A stretch of 64,000 nt of DNA, taken from contig NZ_VCIA01000001.1 in NCBI RefSeq assembly GCF_005887555.1, forward strand, positions 1,302,001 to 1,366,000, written 5' to 3'. This document shows positions 8,582 through 16,081 of the stretch, in pieces. Position 1 is the stretch's first letter, and every line of letters begins with the position of its first letter. Under the pieces are notes generated by a model. It ran no database searches. It worked only from the letters and a program-made list of their open reading frames with translations, and was not told the origin of the DNA. Made by a program: the position numbers and the translations under genes. This DNA comes from Lentibacillus cibarius (GTDB taxonomy: Bacteria > Bacillota > Bacilli > Bacillales > Amphibacillaceae).

Positions 8582-8611
8582 ACTATAGCAATGTTGATTA
8601 CCTGTTGTCAA
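8582..8611 (-). promoter_or_regulatory. promoter of the nan operon
   Basis: The minus strand has TTGACA (8606-8611), an 18-nt spacer and TATAGT (8582-8587). It sits 55 nt upstream of the nanE start. Confidence 0.65.
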
Positions 8612-8675
8612 TATGTTTGTTATTTTTGATAGTGGATAATCAAAAAGGGTGTGGGGCGGGTGCGGGCGGGTGCGG

Positions 8676-8838
8676 GTGCCAGGCACTTTGACTATTCTGG
8701 TAATTCTGAATTATGTAAGTGGCTGGCACCCTGATGGGCTGCTGTCGCTCGAGTTCGGGTGCGCGTCGCTCGAGTTGGGTGCGGGTGCCAGGCACTTTGA
8801 CTATTCTGATAATTCTGAATTATGTAAGTGCCTGGCAC
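8676..8838. repeat. REP cluster b (two elements, one degenerate)
   Basis: GTGCCAGGCAC at 8676 pairs with a mutated GTGGCTGGCAC near 8721-8731. A second element runs 8785-8838 with arms GTGCCAGGCAC and GTGCCTGGCAC. CTCGAG repeat units lie between them. Confidence 0.8.
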
Positions 8839-9061
8839 CCTGATGGAGTGCGGGGCGCTGTCGCTCGAGTTGCGGTGCGTGTCGCTCGAGTTGAGGTGCG
8901 TCGCTCGAGTTGAGGGGGGCGTGTCGCTCGAGTTGGCGGGTGCGTCGCTCGAGTTGGGGGTGCTGTCGCTCGAGTTGCGGCCGCTGTCGCTCGAGTTGAG
9001 GTGCGCGTCGCTCGAGTTGGGGTGCTCTCGCTCGAGTTGCGCGGGCTGTCGCTCGAGTCAG
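8742..9061. repeat. degenerate tandem array of GTCGCTCGAGTT units
   Basis: Twelve copies of a GTCGCTCGAGTT(G) core with the palindrome CTCGAG at its centre are spaced by roughly 20-24 nt of G-rich linker. Two copies lie before a REP element and ten after it; another lone copy is near 11590. The stretch between nanE and the cyclase gene (8528-9165) holds only this array, REP units, a GATTTTCGGC hairpin and the nan promoter. Open frames through it encode repetitive SLELR peptides and are not believable genes. Confidence 0.8.
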
Positions 9062-9081
9062 AGGGCCCTTTTTAAATGGAC

Positions 9082-9105
9082 GATTTTCGGCCCTCGCCGA
9101 AAATC
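9082..9105. repeat. GATTTTCGGC hairpin repeat, second copy
   Basis: GATTTTCGGC (9082-9091) and GCCGAAAATC (9096-9105), preceded by TTTTTAAATGGAC as in the other copies. Confidence 0.6.
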
Positions 9106-9114
9106 ATCTACCTA

Positions 9115-9159
9115 GTGCCAGGCACTTTAACAATTCTGAATTGTTAAAGTGCCTGGCAC
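9115..9159. repeat. REP c: perfect 45-bp palindrome, likely intact unit
   Basis: Arm GTGCCAGGCAC continues as TTTAACAATTC, then a single T, then the exact complement ending GTGCCTGGCAC. All 22 base pairs match. It is the least decayed copy in the window and shows the nested design: an 11-bp odd palindrome at each end and AATTCTGAATT in the middle. Confidence 0.9.
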
Positions 9160-9165
9160 CACCTC

Positions 9166-9813
9166 CTACCCTTCCATCGCGACGGCGCGAACTGGTGAGC
9201 CGTCTCCATCCACCAGCTTTAGGGGTAAAACGGAAATAATTGGATTGGGAAAGTCAATCGCATCCAAATTGGTCAGATTTTCAATGAGGACGCCCTCCCG
9301 CCCTAATACTTCTTCATGCACGGAAAAGTCGTCGCCCCCGGTCTTGTCCGGATTCAGCGCATCAATCCCAATCACGCGAACGCCTTGATCCAGCAATGCT
9401 CGCGCTACGTCGTGATGGATGTAGGGATGGCGCTCATATTTTTCCGTGCCGACATATTGTGCCCATCCCGTATGAAACAGCACGATGTCTCCTGGTCGGG
9501 CCTGTTGAATAAATGTGTTTGTATCGGCGAGTGTGATTGGTTCTTGCTCTTGTTTTCCCTGTACCGGAATGATCAAGCCGCGTCCGATGAATAGATGCAG
9601 ATCCAGCTGGTCCATACGAGCCCCGTTCTGAAAAAAATGGGACGGGGCATCCACATGCGTGCCCGTGTGGGAAGCGATATGAAGATGGTGCACACTATAC
9701 CCATCATCTTCCGGTGTTGCTGCTGGATAAATATGCGGCGTCGGATCTCCAGGAAAAACGGGCGTTCGATTGGTTAAATCCATCGTCAAATCGACAATTT
9801 GCTGCGGCTTCAC
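9166..9813 (-). CDS. cyclase-family metal-dependent hydrolase (kynurenine formamidase-like)
   Basis: 215 residues. The metal-binding signature HTGTHVDAPSHF lies near residue 48, with DLTMDLTNRTPVFPGDP at the N-terminus and GIDALNPDK in the second half, as in the cyclase/KynB family. Members hydrolyse amides or esters such as N-formylkynurenine, or cyclise polyketides; no kynurenine genes are nearby, so the substrate is unknown. The start is GTG at 9813 with GGGAGGT 8 nt upstream. Its stop is 6 nt from the perfect REP palindrome, which may double as its terminator. Nothing recognisable lies between its start and the RQC-minor remnant (9814-9969). Confidence 0.85.
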   Translation of the reverse strand: MKPQQIVDLTMDLTNRTPVFPGDPTPHIYPAATPEDDGYSVHHLHIASHTGTHVDAPSHFFQNGARMDQLDLHLFIGRGLIIPVQGKQEQEPITLADTNTFIQQARPGDIVLFHTGWAQYVGTEKYERHPYIHHDVARALLDQGVRVIGIDALNPDKTGGDDFSVHEEVLGREGVLIENLTNLDAIDFPNPIISVLPLKLVDGDGSPVRAVAMEG

Positions 9814-9969
9814 ACGTATTACCTCCCTTTTGTATTGGTGGACAAAACGTCACCAACAAATCAATTCGGTTAATCAACATACTGGCCCTGCTAACATGCC
9901 ATATATACTACCATAGAAAAGCGGATTTTCGACAGCTGTCGAATCGTGTCTGCCTGCCAACTATCCCAC

Positions 9970-10241
9970 TCAGACCCGGCATGATGGACATCTATATTCG
10001 ATATCCAGAAACGCGTAATCCATCATCCAATCAATGTTGTGCAGGACATCATCGAGCTTCATCCCCTTAAAATAGCCATAGACCGGACAATGATCCAACC
10101 CTATCTGCAGCAATTTTTTCTCACGTGAGCCTTTCAAAATTTTAGCAAGTAACGCCGCCCGCCTGAAGCAATGATTTCATCGGCCGCACGCAAAATCGCT
10201 CGAATAGTAGCTTCCGGTAGTCGGTTTGTTTGCTGTGTCAT
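9970..10241 (-). pseudogene. RQC-minor-1-like DNA-binding protein, frameshifted and shortened
   Basis: From ATG 10241 (AAGGAG upstream) the frame reads MTQQTNRLPEATIRAILRAA then DEIIASGGRRY and soon stops. The adjacent frame continues AKILKGSREKKLLQIGLD, CPVYGYFKGMKLDDV and NIDWMMDYAFLDIEY, ending at 9970. Together they match the small RQC-type winged-helix proteins common in Bacillaceae. One base is missing around TACTTGCTAAAA, and the usual C-terminal LPLL..TEKGW tail is absent. It is too short to appear as a normal open frame. Function in intact relatives is not established; DNA binding is inferred from the RQC fold. Confidence 0.6.
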
Positions 10242-10291
10242 ATGGATAGCTCCTTGTCATTTTTCTGATGCATGAGGGCCTCCAAGCACCG

Positions 10292-11071
10292 TCACGTCAA
10301 CAATCCAGCTGCTCGCAGCCCGTGCCAAATGCCATCATCATGCACATCTCTCGTCACAGTGCCTGCCGCTTGTTTGACGACATCTTTTGCATTCCCCATC
10401 GCGATGCTGTTCTGTACCGTTTGGAGCATCGGAATATCGTTCAGACCATCGCCAAATGCATAGACATCAGATTCAGGAATATTCAGCTGTTTTATCAGCT
10501 TATGAATGCCTGTCGCTTTGGACCCGCCAGCCGGCATAACATCCACAGAATACGTATGCCAACGGACAAAATTGAATTGATCAAACGTTTGATTATATTC
10601 CGCTTCGTCCGCTTCTGTGCAGAACAGCAGTGTCTGGTATACTTCCCCATCACGGTAAAATTCCGGGTGATACTTGACAGCCGTATCCAATTTCAGCGAG
10701 TCTGTCGCTTCTTTGACGTGCGGATGATTCCTAGTGTTGGCATACCAATCATGATGATTAAGATGAACCAACGGATGCTGGCGCGCCGCCGCATATGTTT
10801 CCAATGCCGCAAGATGATCCGGTTGGAGCGGATTTTTATAGATTGCTTCGTTATTGTGCACGACATATTGGCCGTTGATGCTGACATAGGTGTTAATGTT
10901 CAGTTCATGCATAAGTGTTCTGAAGGCAAACGGCGCACGGCCTGTTGCAATAGCCACAAAATGACCAGCCTGTTGTAAGTCGTCAATCGCTTGTCTAGTC
11001 GATTCCGGCAGCCGTTTCGCATCATCAAGTAGTGTACCGTCTATATCAAAAAAGATTAGCTTTTGTGTCAT
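10292..11071 (-). CDS. HAD-superfamily Cof-type sugar phosphatase
   Basis: 259 residues from ATG 11071 with GAGGAAAT upstream. Motif I is FFDIDGTLLDD (nucleophile Asp), motif II ATGRAPF, motif III Lys in GGSKATGIHKLI, and motif IV GDGLNDIPML. The large cap between about residues 80 and 185 is the Cof type (C2). The family dephosphorylates sugar phosphates or phospholipid-like metabolites; no specific substrate can be read from sequence. It is a single gene with 50 nt before the RQC-minor remnant. Confidence 0.88.
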   Translation of the reverse strand: MTQKLIFFDIDGTLLDDAKRLPESTRQAIDDLQQAGHFVAIATGRAPFAFRTLMHELNINTYVSINGQYVVHNNEAIYKNPLQPDHLAALETYAAARQHPLVHLNHHDWYANTRNHPHVKEATDSLKLDTAVKYHPEFYRDGEVYQTLLFCTEADEAEYNQTFDQFNFVRWHTYSVDVMPAGGSKATGIHKLIKQLNIPESDVYAFGDGLNDIPMLQTVQNSIAMGNAKDVVKQAAGTVTRDVHDDGIWHGLRAAGLLT

Positions 11072-11194
11072 GTAATTTCCTCGTTTCATAGTGGTTTGCA
11101 TCTATTATTCTAACATACATGATAGAAAATTTTTTGCAAAGCCGGTCACAGCCAATTGAAGCAAGGTACTTATAACAGATGGCAGTTTTTTGCG

Positions 11195-11270
11195 ATTGAA
11201 TTCGCGCAAGTTTCACCTCGGGCCGCGCGAGTTTCGAGTCGGGACGCGCGAGTTTCCTGATTTTCGCGGT
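11195..11270. repeat. CGCGCGAGTTTC repeat group
   Basis: Three units (GCGCAAGTTTC, CGCGCGAGTTTC, CGCGCGAGTTTC) are spaced about 20-22 nt and joined by CACCTCGGGC-type linkers. The same family recurs at 12371-12446. The whole gap 11072-11737 holds this group, a single CTCGAG unit near 11590 and the GATTTTCGGC hairpin; I see no convincing gene in it. Confidence 0.65.
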
Positions 11271-11652
11271 TGACTTCTTTTAGGATTGTATTAAATAAGA
11301 GGGACCTTTTGGATTTCCTTATATTTTCCCAATAAAAGTCGAAAGGAATCGTGACCTTCGACATCATATTACGTTTTTATTTCCCGGGGAATATTTTAGG
11401 GGAATATGTCATTTTATTGCGATTGAGAAAATGATACCTATGCTGCGAGAGGAATGTACGAGATTACGATATGGACAGCACAACGCGTGGGTATGCTCTT
11501 TATTTGGATATAGGAAGCACCACTTAGTTATTTTGAAATGGAGGATTTTCGGATTGACGGGGGAGGCGCGGCGCTGGAGTGGCGGTGTGCGTCGCTCGAG
11601 TTCGGGCGACTGTTTAGTATATCGACAGAGGGAAGTGTATTTGGACTCGGCT

Positions 11653-11676
11653 GATTTTCGGCGGCTGCCGAAAATC
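11653..11676. repeat. GATTTTCGGC hairpin repeat, third copy
   Basis: Arms 11653-11662 and 11667-11676 flank GGCT. A half-copy with the TTTTGAAATGGA flank lies 100 nt earlier (near 11530-11546), enclosing a CTCGAG unit, so units of different families are interleaved. Confidence 0.6.
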
Positions 11677-11737
11677 GTCTATTTGTTAAAAACATCAAAA
11701 TGTTAAACAGACCAGCGCCGCGACGCTGGTCTGTTCA

Positions 11738-11950
11738 TTATAATTCGATACCTTGCACATTCCGTTCGACGATGCGCGCTTCCTTAATCGATGCGACGTC
11801 ACCGCCGGAAGATGTGAAAGCATTCTGGGCGATGATCTCATCCATCGCTGCTTTAATAGCGGCCGAATCAACTGGTTCAACCGGCTTTTCCAAAGAATAA
11901 GTGACAGTCTTGCCATCCTGATTCAAAAATTTCAATTCAAGCTTTTTCAC
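11738..11950 (-). CDS. small DUF2922-family protein
   Basis: 70 residues from GTG 11950 (GGAGGTG 7 nt upstream), starting MKKLELKFLNQDGKTVTYSL. The pattern KPVEPVDSAAIKAAMDEII followed by a short strand region ending GIEL is that of DUF2922. The family has no known function but is commonly found beside a DUF1659 gene, as here (12031). The larger in-frame upstream extension (MCRCLARGK) comes from the REP element and is rejected. Confidence 0.75.
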   Translation of the reverse strand: MKKLELKFLNQDGKTVTYSLEKPVEPVDSAAIKAAMDEIIAQNAFTSSGGDVASIKEARIVERNVQGIEL

Positions 11951-11970
11951 AAAATCACCTCCCTTCCCGC

Positions 11971-12030
11971 GTGCCAGGCACCGACACAATTCTGAATTGT
12001 TTGCGTGCCTGGCACCGAATTGCCTGGCAC
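11971..12030. repeat. REP cluster d
   Basis: GTGCCAGGCAC (11971), GTGCCTGGCAC (12005) and a 10-bp fragment at 12021 sit exactly between the DUF2922 and DUF1659 genes, ending at the DUF1659 stop codon. Confidence 0.82.
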
Positions 12031-12255
12031 TTACGCTTGTGTGATGTTGGAGCTGTCGTTTCGTTCGACTTCTAAGAGCGGGCGCTGTTGCAATGGTGCG
12101 ACCGCATTTGCGATGGCGTACAGCTGGTCGGCTGTTGCATCGGTTTTGACGTTGTTGAAGCCTTTTGTTTTGTACAGTTGCTTTCCGGATACCTCGTCCA
12201 CCCCGTCATCGAGAATGAGACGCATGCGTGAATCGACTAGTTGTGCTACGGCCAT
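12031..12255 (-). CDS. small DUF1659-family protein
   Basis: 74 residues from ATG 12255, preceded by AAAGGAGGTGG. The sequence MAVAQLVDSRMRLILDDGVD followed by KTKGFNNVKTDATADQLYAIANA is typical of DUF1659. Function is unknown. It is the first gene of a two-gene unit with DUF2922, now split by a REP element. Confidence 0.75.
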   Translation of the reverse strand: MAVAQLVDSRMRLILDDGVDEVSGKQLYKTKGFNNVKTDATADQLYAIANAVAPLQQRPLLEVERNDSSNITQA

Positions 12256-12370
12256 GTTGCCACCTCCTTTCACCCTTACAATCGAATGTGGAGGCAGAAA
12301 GGTGTTGCCTTATAGGAAATTTTTTTAATCAATTGGGCGATTGTGCTGATATGGTAGGCTCGTGTGGTTA

Positions 12371-12446
12371 GGATCGCGCGAGTTTCCACGTTTTCGCGCG
12401 ACTTTTCTCGATTTTCGCGCGAGTCTCACCTCGGGTCACGCGACTT
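12371..12446. repeat. CGCGCGAGTTTC repeat group, second site
   Basis: Units TCGCGCGAGTTTC, TCGCGCGACTTTTC, TCGCGCGAGTCTC and TCACGCGACTTG are spaced about 20-24 nt. The gap 12256-12565 otherwise holds only the promoter of the LCP gene. Confidence 0.6.
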
Positions 12447-12507
12447 GCTCTGTTTTGCATATGATTTTGTTGGTTTTCATAGGCTAAGGGTCGATTTCTG
12501 TTTATTT

Positions 12508-12536
12508 TTGTGATTTTATTGGTATTTATGTAGAAT
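12508..12536 (+). promoter_or_regulatory. promoter of the first LCP gene
   Basis: TTGTGA (12508-12513), 17-nt spacer and TAGAAT (12531-12536), 29 nt before the start codon at 12566. Confidence 0.5.
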
Positions 12537-12565
12537 GAACATAAAATGGTAAGGGAGTAACAAAA

Positions 12566-13558
12566 ATGTCGAAACGAAAGAAGTGGCTGATCGTTTTTGG
12601 CGTATGTATGCTTTTAGTAGTGGCTGGTGGTGTGGGTTACGCCATGCATTTGTACGATAAAACTGAGGAAACGGTGACTGAATCGCAGAAAAAAATTAGT
12701 CGTGATCATGATACATCCGAGCTGCGGGTTGAGGAAGTTGATCCTGTTGAAGATAATGTTTCTGTTTTGTTTATCGGCGTTGATAACAGTGAAATTCGCA
12801 ATGAGCAGACTAGTCGTTCGGACGCGTTGATTTTGGCCACGTTCAATAAGGAAAGCAGTTCAGTTAAGTTGCTCAGCATCCCGAGGGACTCCTATGTTTA
12901 TGTTCCTGAGGTGGACAGGTATACCAAAATCACTCACGCGCATGCTTATGGCGGCGCGGAGGCAACGATTGAAACGGTGGAGAATTTTCTCGATGTTCCT
13001 GTCGATTATTACGCGGAGATGAATTTTAATGGGTTTGTTGACGTGGTGGATGCACTTGGCGGGATTAAATATGATGTCCCGTACGAATTTAGTGAGTTTG
13101 ACTCTAATGATGAACGGAATGGGGTTCATTTAAATGCCGGCTATCAGACGTTGAACGGGGAGGAAGCACTGGCGCTGGCAAGAACGCGGAAGTACGATAA
13201 TGATATTGAGCGGGGCAAGCGGCAGCAAGCAATACTGAAGACAATCTTTGACAAGGCGACATCCACTGCATCCGTTTTTAAACTTGGAGAAGTAATTGAT
13301 GCGATTGGAAGTAATATGACAACAAATATGACTTTCACCGACATGAAAAACTTTTTATCCTATGGGCTGGATGAAAACGTCGCTATAGATAAGATGATAC
13401 TTGATGGAAGTGGCGGTTATATGGATGATGGGCTTTGGTATTTTCAGGTAAGTGAGGACAGCAAACGGAATACTCGTGCGGAGTTACGCAACCATTTGGA
13501 CATGCGTGAATATGCCGATTCGAATGACCACCATGAAAAAGCAAAAAATGATATATAA
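12566..13558 (+). CDS. LytR-CpsA-Psr (LCP) family wall-polymer ligase
   Basis: 330 residues. One N-terminal membrane helix (about 7-27) is followed by an extracellular LCP domain from about residue 65. The LCP blocks LLSIPRDSYVYVPEV, KITHAHAYGG and ALARTRKYDNDIERGKRQQ hold the Arg and Asp residues that bind the polyprenyl pyrophosphate substrate in family members. LCP proteins (TagTUV) move wall teichoic acid or other polymers from lipid carrier to peptidoglycan. AAGGGAG precedes the ATG. A paralog lies at 14893 with tagD between, and tagO and murJ follow, so a wall-polymer role is well supported. Confidence 0.9.
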   Translation: MSKRKKWLIVFGVCMLLVVAGGVGYAMHLYDKTEETVTESQKKISRDHDTSELRVEEVDPVEDNVSVLFIGVDNSEIRNEQTSRSDALILATFNKESSSVKLLSIPRDSYVYVPEVDRYTKITHAHAYGGAEATIETVENFLDVPVDYYAEMNFNGFVDVVDALGGIKYDVPYEFSEFDSNDERNGVHLNAGYQTLNGEEALALARTRKYDNDIERGKRQQAILKTIFDKATSTASVFKLGEVIDAIGSNMTTNMTFTDMKNFLSYGLDENVAIDKMILDGSGGYMDDGLWYFQVSEDSKRNTRAELRNHLDMREYADSNDHHEKAKNDI

Positions 13559-13594
13559 AGTGAGGCAGTTTCCAGCGGAATTTGGGGAAAAGTA

Positions 13595-13625
13595 AGGCGG
13601 CACGATTGATGCTGCCTCTTTTTTT
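13595..13625 (+). terminator. terminator after first LCP gene
   Basis: Stem AGGCGGCA / TGCTGCCT (one G-T pair), 7-nt loop, then CTTTTTTT. Confidence 0.75.
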
Positions 13626-13739
13626 GTGCGTTTCTCGGTTTAATTGCTTTTTTTGGACAAATACAGCGTTTATGTCATTTACGAAGGATTCGCTTCATAG
13701 TAAACTAACAGTAATCAATTTTACGGGGCGGTCGATAAG

Positions 13740-14126
13740 ATGAAAAAAGTGATCACATATGGGACTTTTGATTTATTGCACCCCGGTCATATTCATTTGC
13801 TGCGCCGGGCAAGAGCGTTGGGCGATTATCTGATTGTCGGCGTTTCAACAGATGACTTTAACCACAAGAAAAACAAAAATGCCTTCCACAATTATGCCGA
13901 CCGCAGAACGATTGTCGAGGCGATTCGTTATGTAGATCAAGTAATCCCGGAAACAAGCTGGGAGCAAAAGCCGGATGATATTCTGACATATGATATCGAT
14001 ATTTTTGTCATGGGTGATGACTGGAGGGGCCAATTCGATGATTTAAAAACATACTGCGATGTGGTCTACCTCCCTCGTACAACCGGTATCTCTACCTCTA
14101 AGATTAAAAAAAGCCATTTATTTTGA
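13740..14126 (+). CDS. tagD: glycerol-3-phosphate cytidylyltransferase
   Basis: 128 residues, the normal TagD length. The nucleotidyltransferase motif HPGH occurs in TFDLLHPGHIHLLRRA and the second family signature in RTTGISTSKIK. It makes CDP-glycerol, the building block of glycerol-type wall teichoic acid, in the cytoplasm. The ribosome site is weak (GGGGCGG). It stands alone between two LCP genes, with no TagB/F polymerase in view, so the rest of the teichoic acid genes must lie elsewhere. Confidence 0.93.
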   Translation: MKKVITYGTFDLLHPGHIHLLRRARALGDYLIVGVSTDDFNHKKNKNAFHNYADRRTIVEAIRYVDQVIPETSWEQKPDDILTYDIDIFVMGDDWRGQFDDLKTYCDVVYLPRTTGISTSKIKKSHLF

Positions 14127-14186
14127 TACGAAAATGTAACCTTTTCTTAAATTGTCTCGTCTCATATATGTGGTATCCTAATTATT

Positions 14187-14217
14187 GTGGTCCAAGGGGA
14201 CAGGTTCATCGGTCCAG
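14187..14217. repeat. GGTCC/GGGGACAGG repeat unit
   Basis: GTGGTCCAAGGGGACAGG is followed by a short spacer and GGTCC, the same pattern as at 286-360 and 25321-25438. Confidence 0.6.
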
Positions 14218-14494
14218 GAAAATTTAACCAATTCCGTCCAGCGATAAGGTCGCTCCTTGCAGCGCCAGCTCAGGATTGCTGCCCTGGCCGCCCTTCTATC
14301 AAGCAATTATCTTTATGAACAATCTTCACATGCTTAAGATTGGCTGCTGATTTTCAAATGACTATCTGATCGACTAGCTAAAACGTGCATGCCGGCCATG
14401 CTCATATTGAATATGAGGGGACAGTCAGCCAATTTCTGTGTTAATTATTCCCCTTTTCACGGTAAGTATGTACACTTTTTGGTGACTTTCCTCA

Positions 14495-14745
14495 AATCCG
14501 GTGGCTCGCGCGCGGGGACGGTCGGCTTTTTCCCAAATGGGGCGGCTCTCACATGGGTCCGGTCGGCTTTTTCCCGAATGGGGCGGCTCTCGCGTGATCC
14601 AGTGGTTTCAGCCAAATTCGTGTTCTCTCGCGGCCCCGGTCAAATTTTCCCGAATCCAGTTAATTCTCGCTTAATCCGGTCGATTCCACCCGAATTCGGT
14701 TGATTTCTCGCACGTTCAAGTCGAATTTTCCCGAATTCGGCGGTC
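14495..14745. repeat. GGTCGGCTTTTTCCC / GGCGGCTCTC repeat tract
   Basis: GGTCGGCTTTTTCCC(A/G)AATGGGGCGGCTCTC occurs twice about 50 nt apart. It is followed by shorter relatives (TTTTCCCGAATCC, ACCCGAATTCGG, TTTTCCCGAATTCGG) with GGT(C/T)GATT linkers every 20-30 nt. The gap 14127-14892 contains this tract, one GGTCC unit and the LCP2 promoter, and no gene that I can support. Confidence 0.55.
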
Positions 14746-14819
14746 GATTCAGCTTGTCCTGGTTACTGCTATGTTCATTTTCGCATCGTTCGGCGGGGTA
14801 TACGTTCGGCAATAAGCAA

Positions 14820-14848
14820 TTTACTAGTGAGTCGATTTCTAGTAAAAT
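14820..14848 (+). promoter_or_regulatory. promoter of the second LCP gene
   Basis: TTTACT (14820-14825), 17-nt spacer and TAAAAT (14843-14848), 44 nt before the start codon. Confidence 0.45.
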
Positions 14849-14892
14849 GAAGGTTAGTTTTGTGGAAGGCAATCAATTGAAGGAGTAATCAT

Positions 14893-15945
14893 ATGACGAA
14901 TAATACTTCACAAACGCGTCGTGTACGCAGGCAGAAGAAGCGCAGGCTGCGAAAAAAGAGAGTGTTTTTTGTTTTCGTGCCATTGCTGGTGGTTTTTGTA
15001 ACGGTAATCTATGCAACATACCTATATGTGGAAGCGAAGTCTATACTTTCTGAGTCTCACGAAGATGATGGTCGGGAAAAATCTGATCTGCGTGATAAAG
15101 TGGTCGATCCCAGTGAAGACAATGTGACGATTCTTATTGCCGGGGTGGATGCGAGCGATGTGCGCAACAATTCCAATGGTGCAAGAACGGACACGTTGAT
15201 GCTGGCAACCCTCAACAAAGATGAAAAAAGTGTTCGGCTGTTAAGCATTCCACGTGATTCGTATGTATATATTCCGGAAGTCGGCTACAAAACGAAAATT
15301 AACCACGCGCATGCATTCGGTGGCATACCAGCGACGATTGAAACCGTGGAAAATTTGATGGACATTCCGGTTGATTACTACGCGAAGCTCAACTTTGAAG
15401 CGTTTATCGACGTGGTGAATGCACTCAATGGTATTACGGTAAATGTGCCATACGAACTATATGAACAGAATTCTAAAGATGTCGCCGGTGCTATCCATCT
15501 GCAACCAGGTGAGCAGAAACTGAATGGGGAGGAAGCATTGGCGCTGGCCCGGACCCGAAAATTGGACAATGACATTGAGCGTGGCAAGCGACAGCAGAAA
15601 ATTATTCAGGCTGTTGTTGACAAAACCACTTCCATCGGCTCGATTACAAAAATTACTGACATTATGGAAGCGGTCGGCAGTAACTTGACGACGAATATGA
15701 AATTTGATGAAATGAAATCTTTTGTTTCGTATGGGCTGAAGGGCTCCAGTATTGATTTTAAAACCATGACGCTTCAGGGAAGTGACAACTGGACCAATAG
15801 CGGCTATTACTGGCAGCTGGACCAGACAGCGCTCATGGAAACAAAGCAGAAATTGAAGGAACATCTCGAGCTAATTGATAAGACTGAAGATGAAGCCGTG
15901 CAGGAATCAAGCGGCGAAACCGGCACGCAAAATGAATCATATTGA
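14893..15945 (+). CDS. LytR-CpsA-Psr family wall-polymer ligase, second copy
   Basis: 350 residues. A strongly basic cytoplasmic start (RRVRRQKKRRLRKKR) precedes one membrane helix at about 24-44. The LCP domain has LLSIPRDSYVYIPEV, KINHAHAFGG and ALARTRKLDNDIERGKRQQ, closely parallel to the copy at 12566; the two are recent paralogs. GAAGGAGT precedes ATG 14893. The tail is acidic (EDEAVQESSGETG). Having two copies may allow attachment of two different polymers, for example teichoic acid and the pyruvylated polymer that holds SLH proteins (inference). Confidence 0.9.
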   Translation: MTNNTSQTRRVRRQKKRRLRKKRVFFVFVPLLVVFVTVIYATYLYVEAKSILSESHEDDGREKSDLRDKVVDPSEDNVTILIAGVDASDVRNNSNGARTDTLMLATLNKDEKSVRLLSIPRDSYVYIPEVGYKTKINHAHAFGGIPATIETVENLMDIPVDYYAKLNFEAFIDVVNALNGITVNVPYELYEQNSKDVAGAIHLQPGEQKLNGEEALALARTRKLDNDIERGKRQQKIIQAVVDKTTSIGSITKITDIMEAVGSNLTTNMKFDEMKSFVSYGLKGSSIDFKTMTLQGSDNWTNSGYYWQLDQTALMETKQKLKEHLELIDKTEDEAVQESSGETGTQNESY

Positions 15946-15949
15946 ATCG

Positions 15950-15979
15950 AAAAAACCGGCAGAGCGCCGGTTTTTTTTT
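15950..15979. terminator. bidirectional terminator between LCP2 and tagO
   Basis: Stem AAACCGGC / GCCGGTTT with short loop, flanked by A-run and T-run, directly followed by a REP cluster. Confidence 0.8.
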
Positions 15980-15980
15980 G

Positions 15981-16059
15981 GTGCCAGGCACTATGAATAT
16001 TCTGAATTGTGTGCGTGCCAGGCACCATGAATATTCTGAATTGTGCAAGTGCCTGGCAC
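15981..16059. repeat. REP cluster e (three units)
   Basis: GTGCCAGGCAC at 15981 and 16015, GTGCCTGGCAC at 16049, with AATATTCTGAATTGT spacers, between convergent LCP2 and tagO. Confidence 0.85.
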
Positions 16060-16081
16060 CAGATCCTCCCCTTCCTCTCCG

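Noticed and set aside
8742..9061. CRISPR-like array
   Set aside because: The units are 12-nt cores with short G-rich, mutually similar linkers of uneven length, with no unique spacers and no cas genes nearby.
8828..9115. Open reading frame of SLELR-type repeats on the plus strand
   Set aside because: It is only the translation of the CTCGAG array, has a start inside a REP and no ribosome site.
11170..11367. 65-codon minus-strand frame with ETRASRLETRAARGETCA
   Set aside because: The repeating residues come from the CGCGCGAGTTTC repeat family; there is no ribosome site or homology-like pattern.
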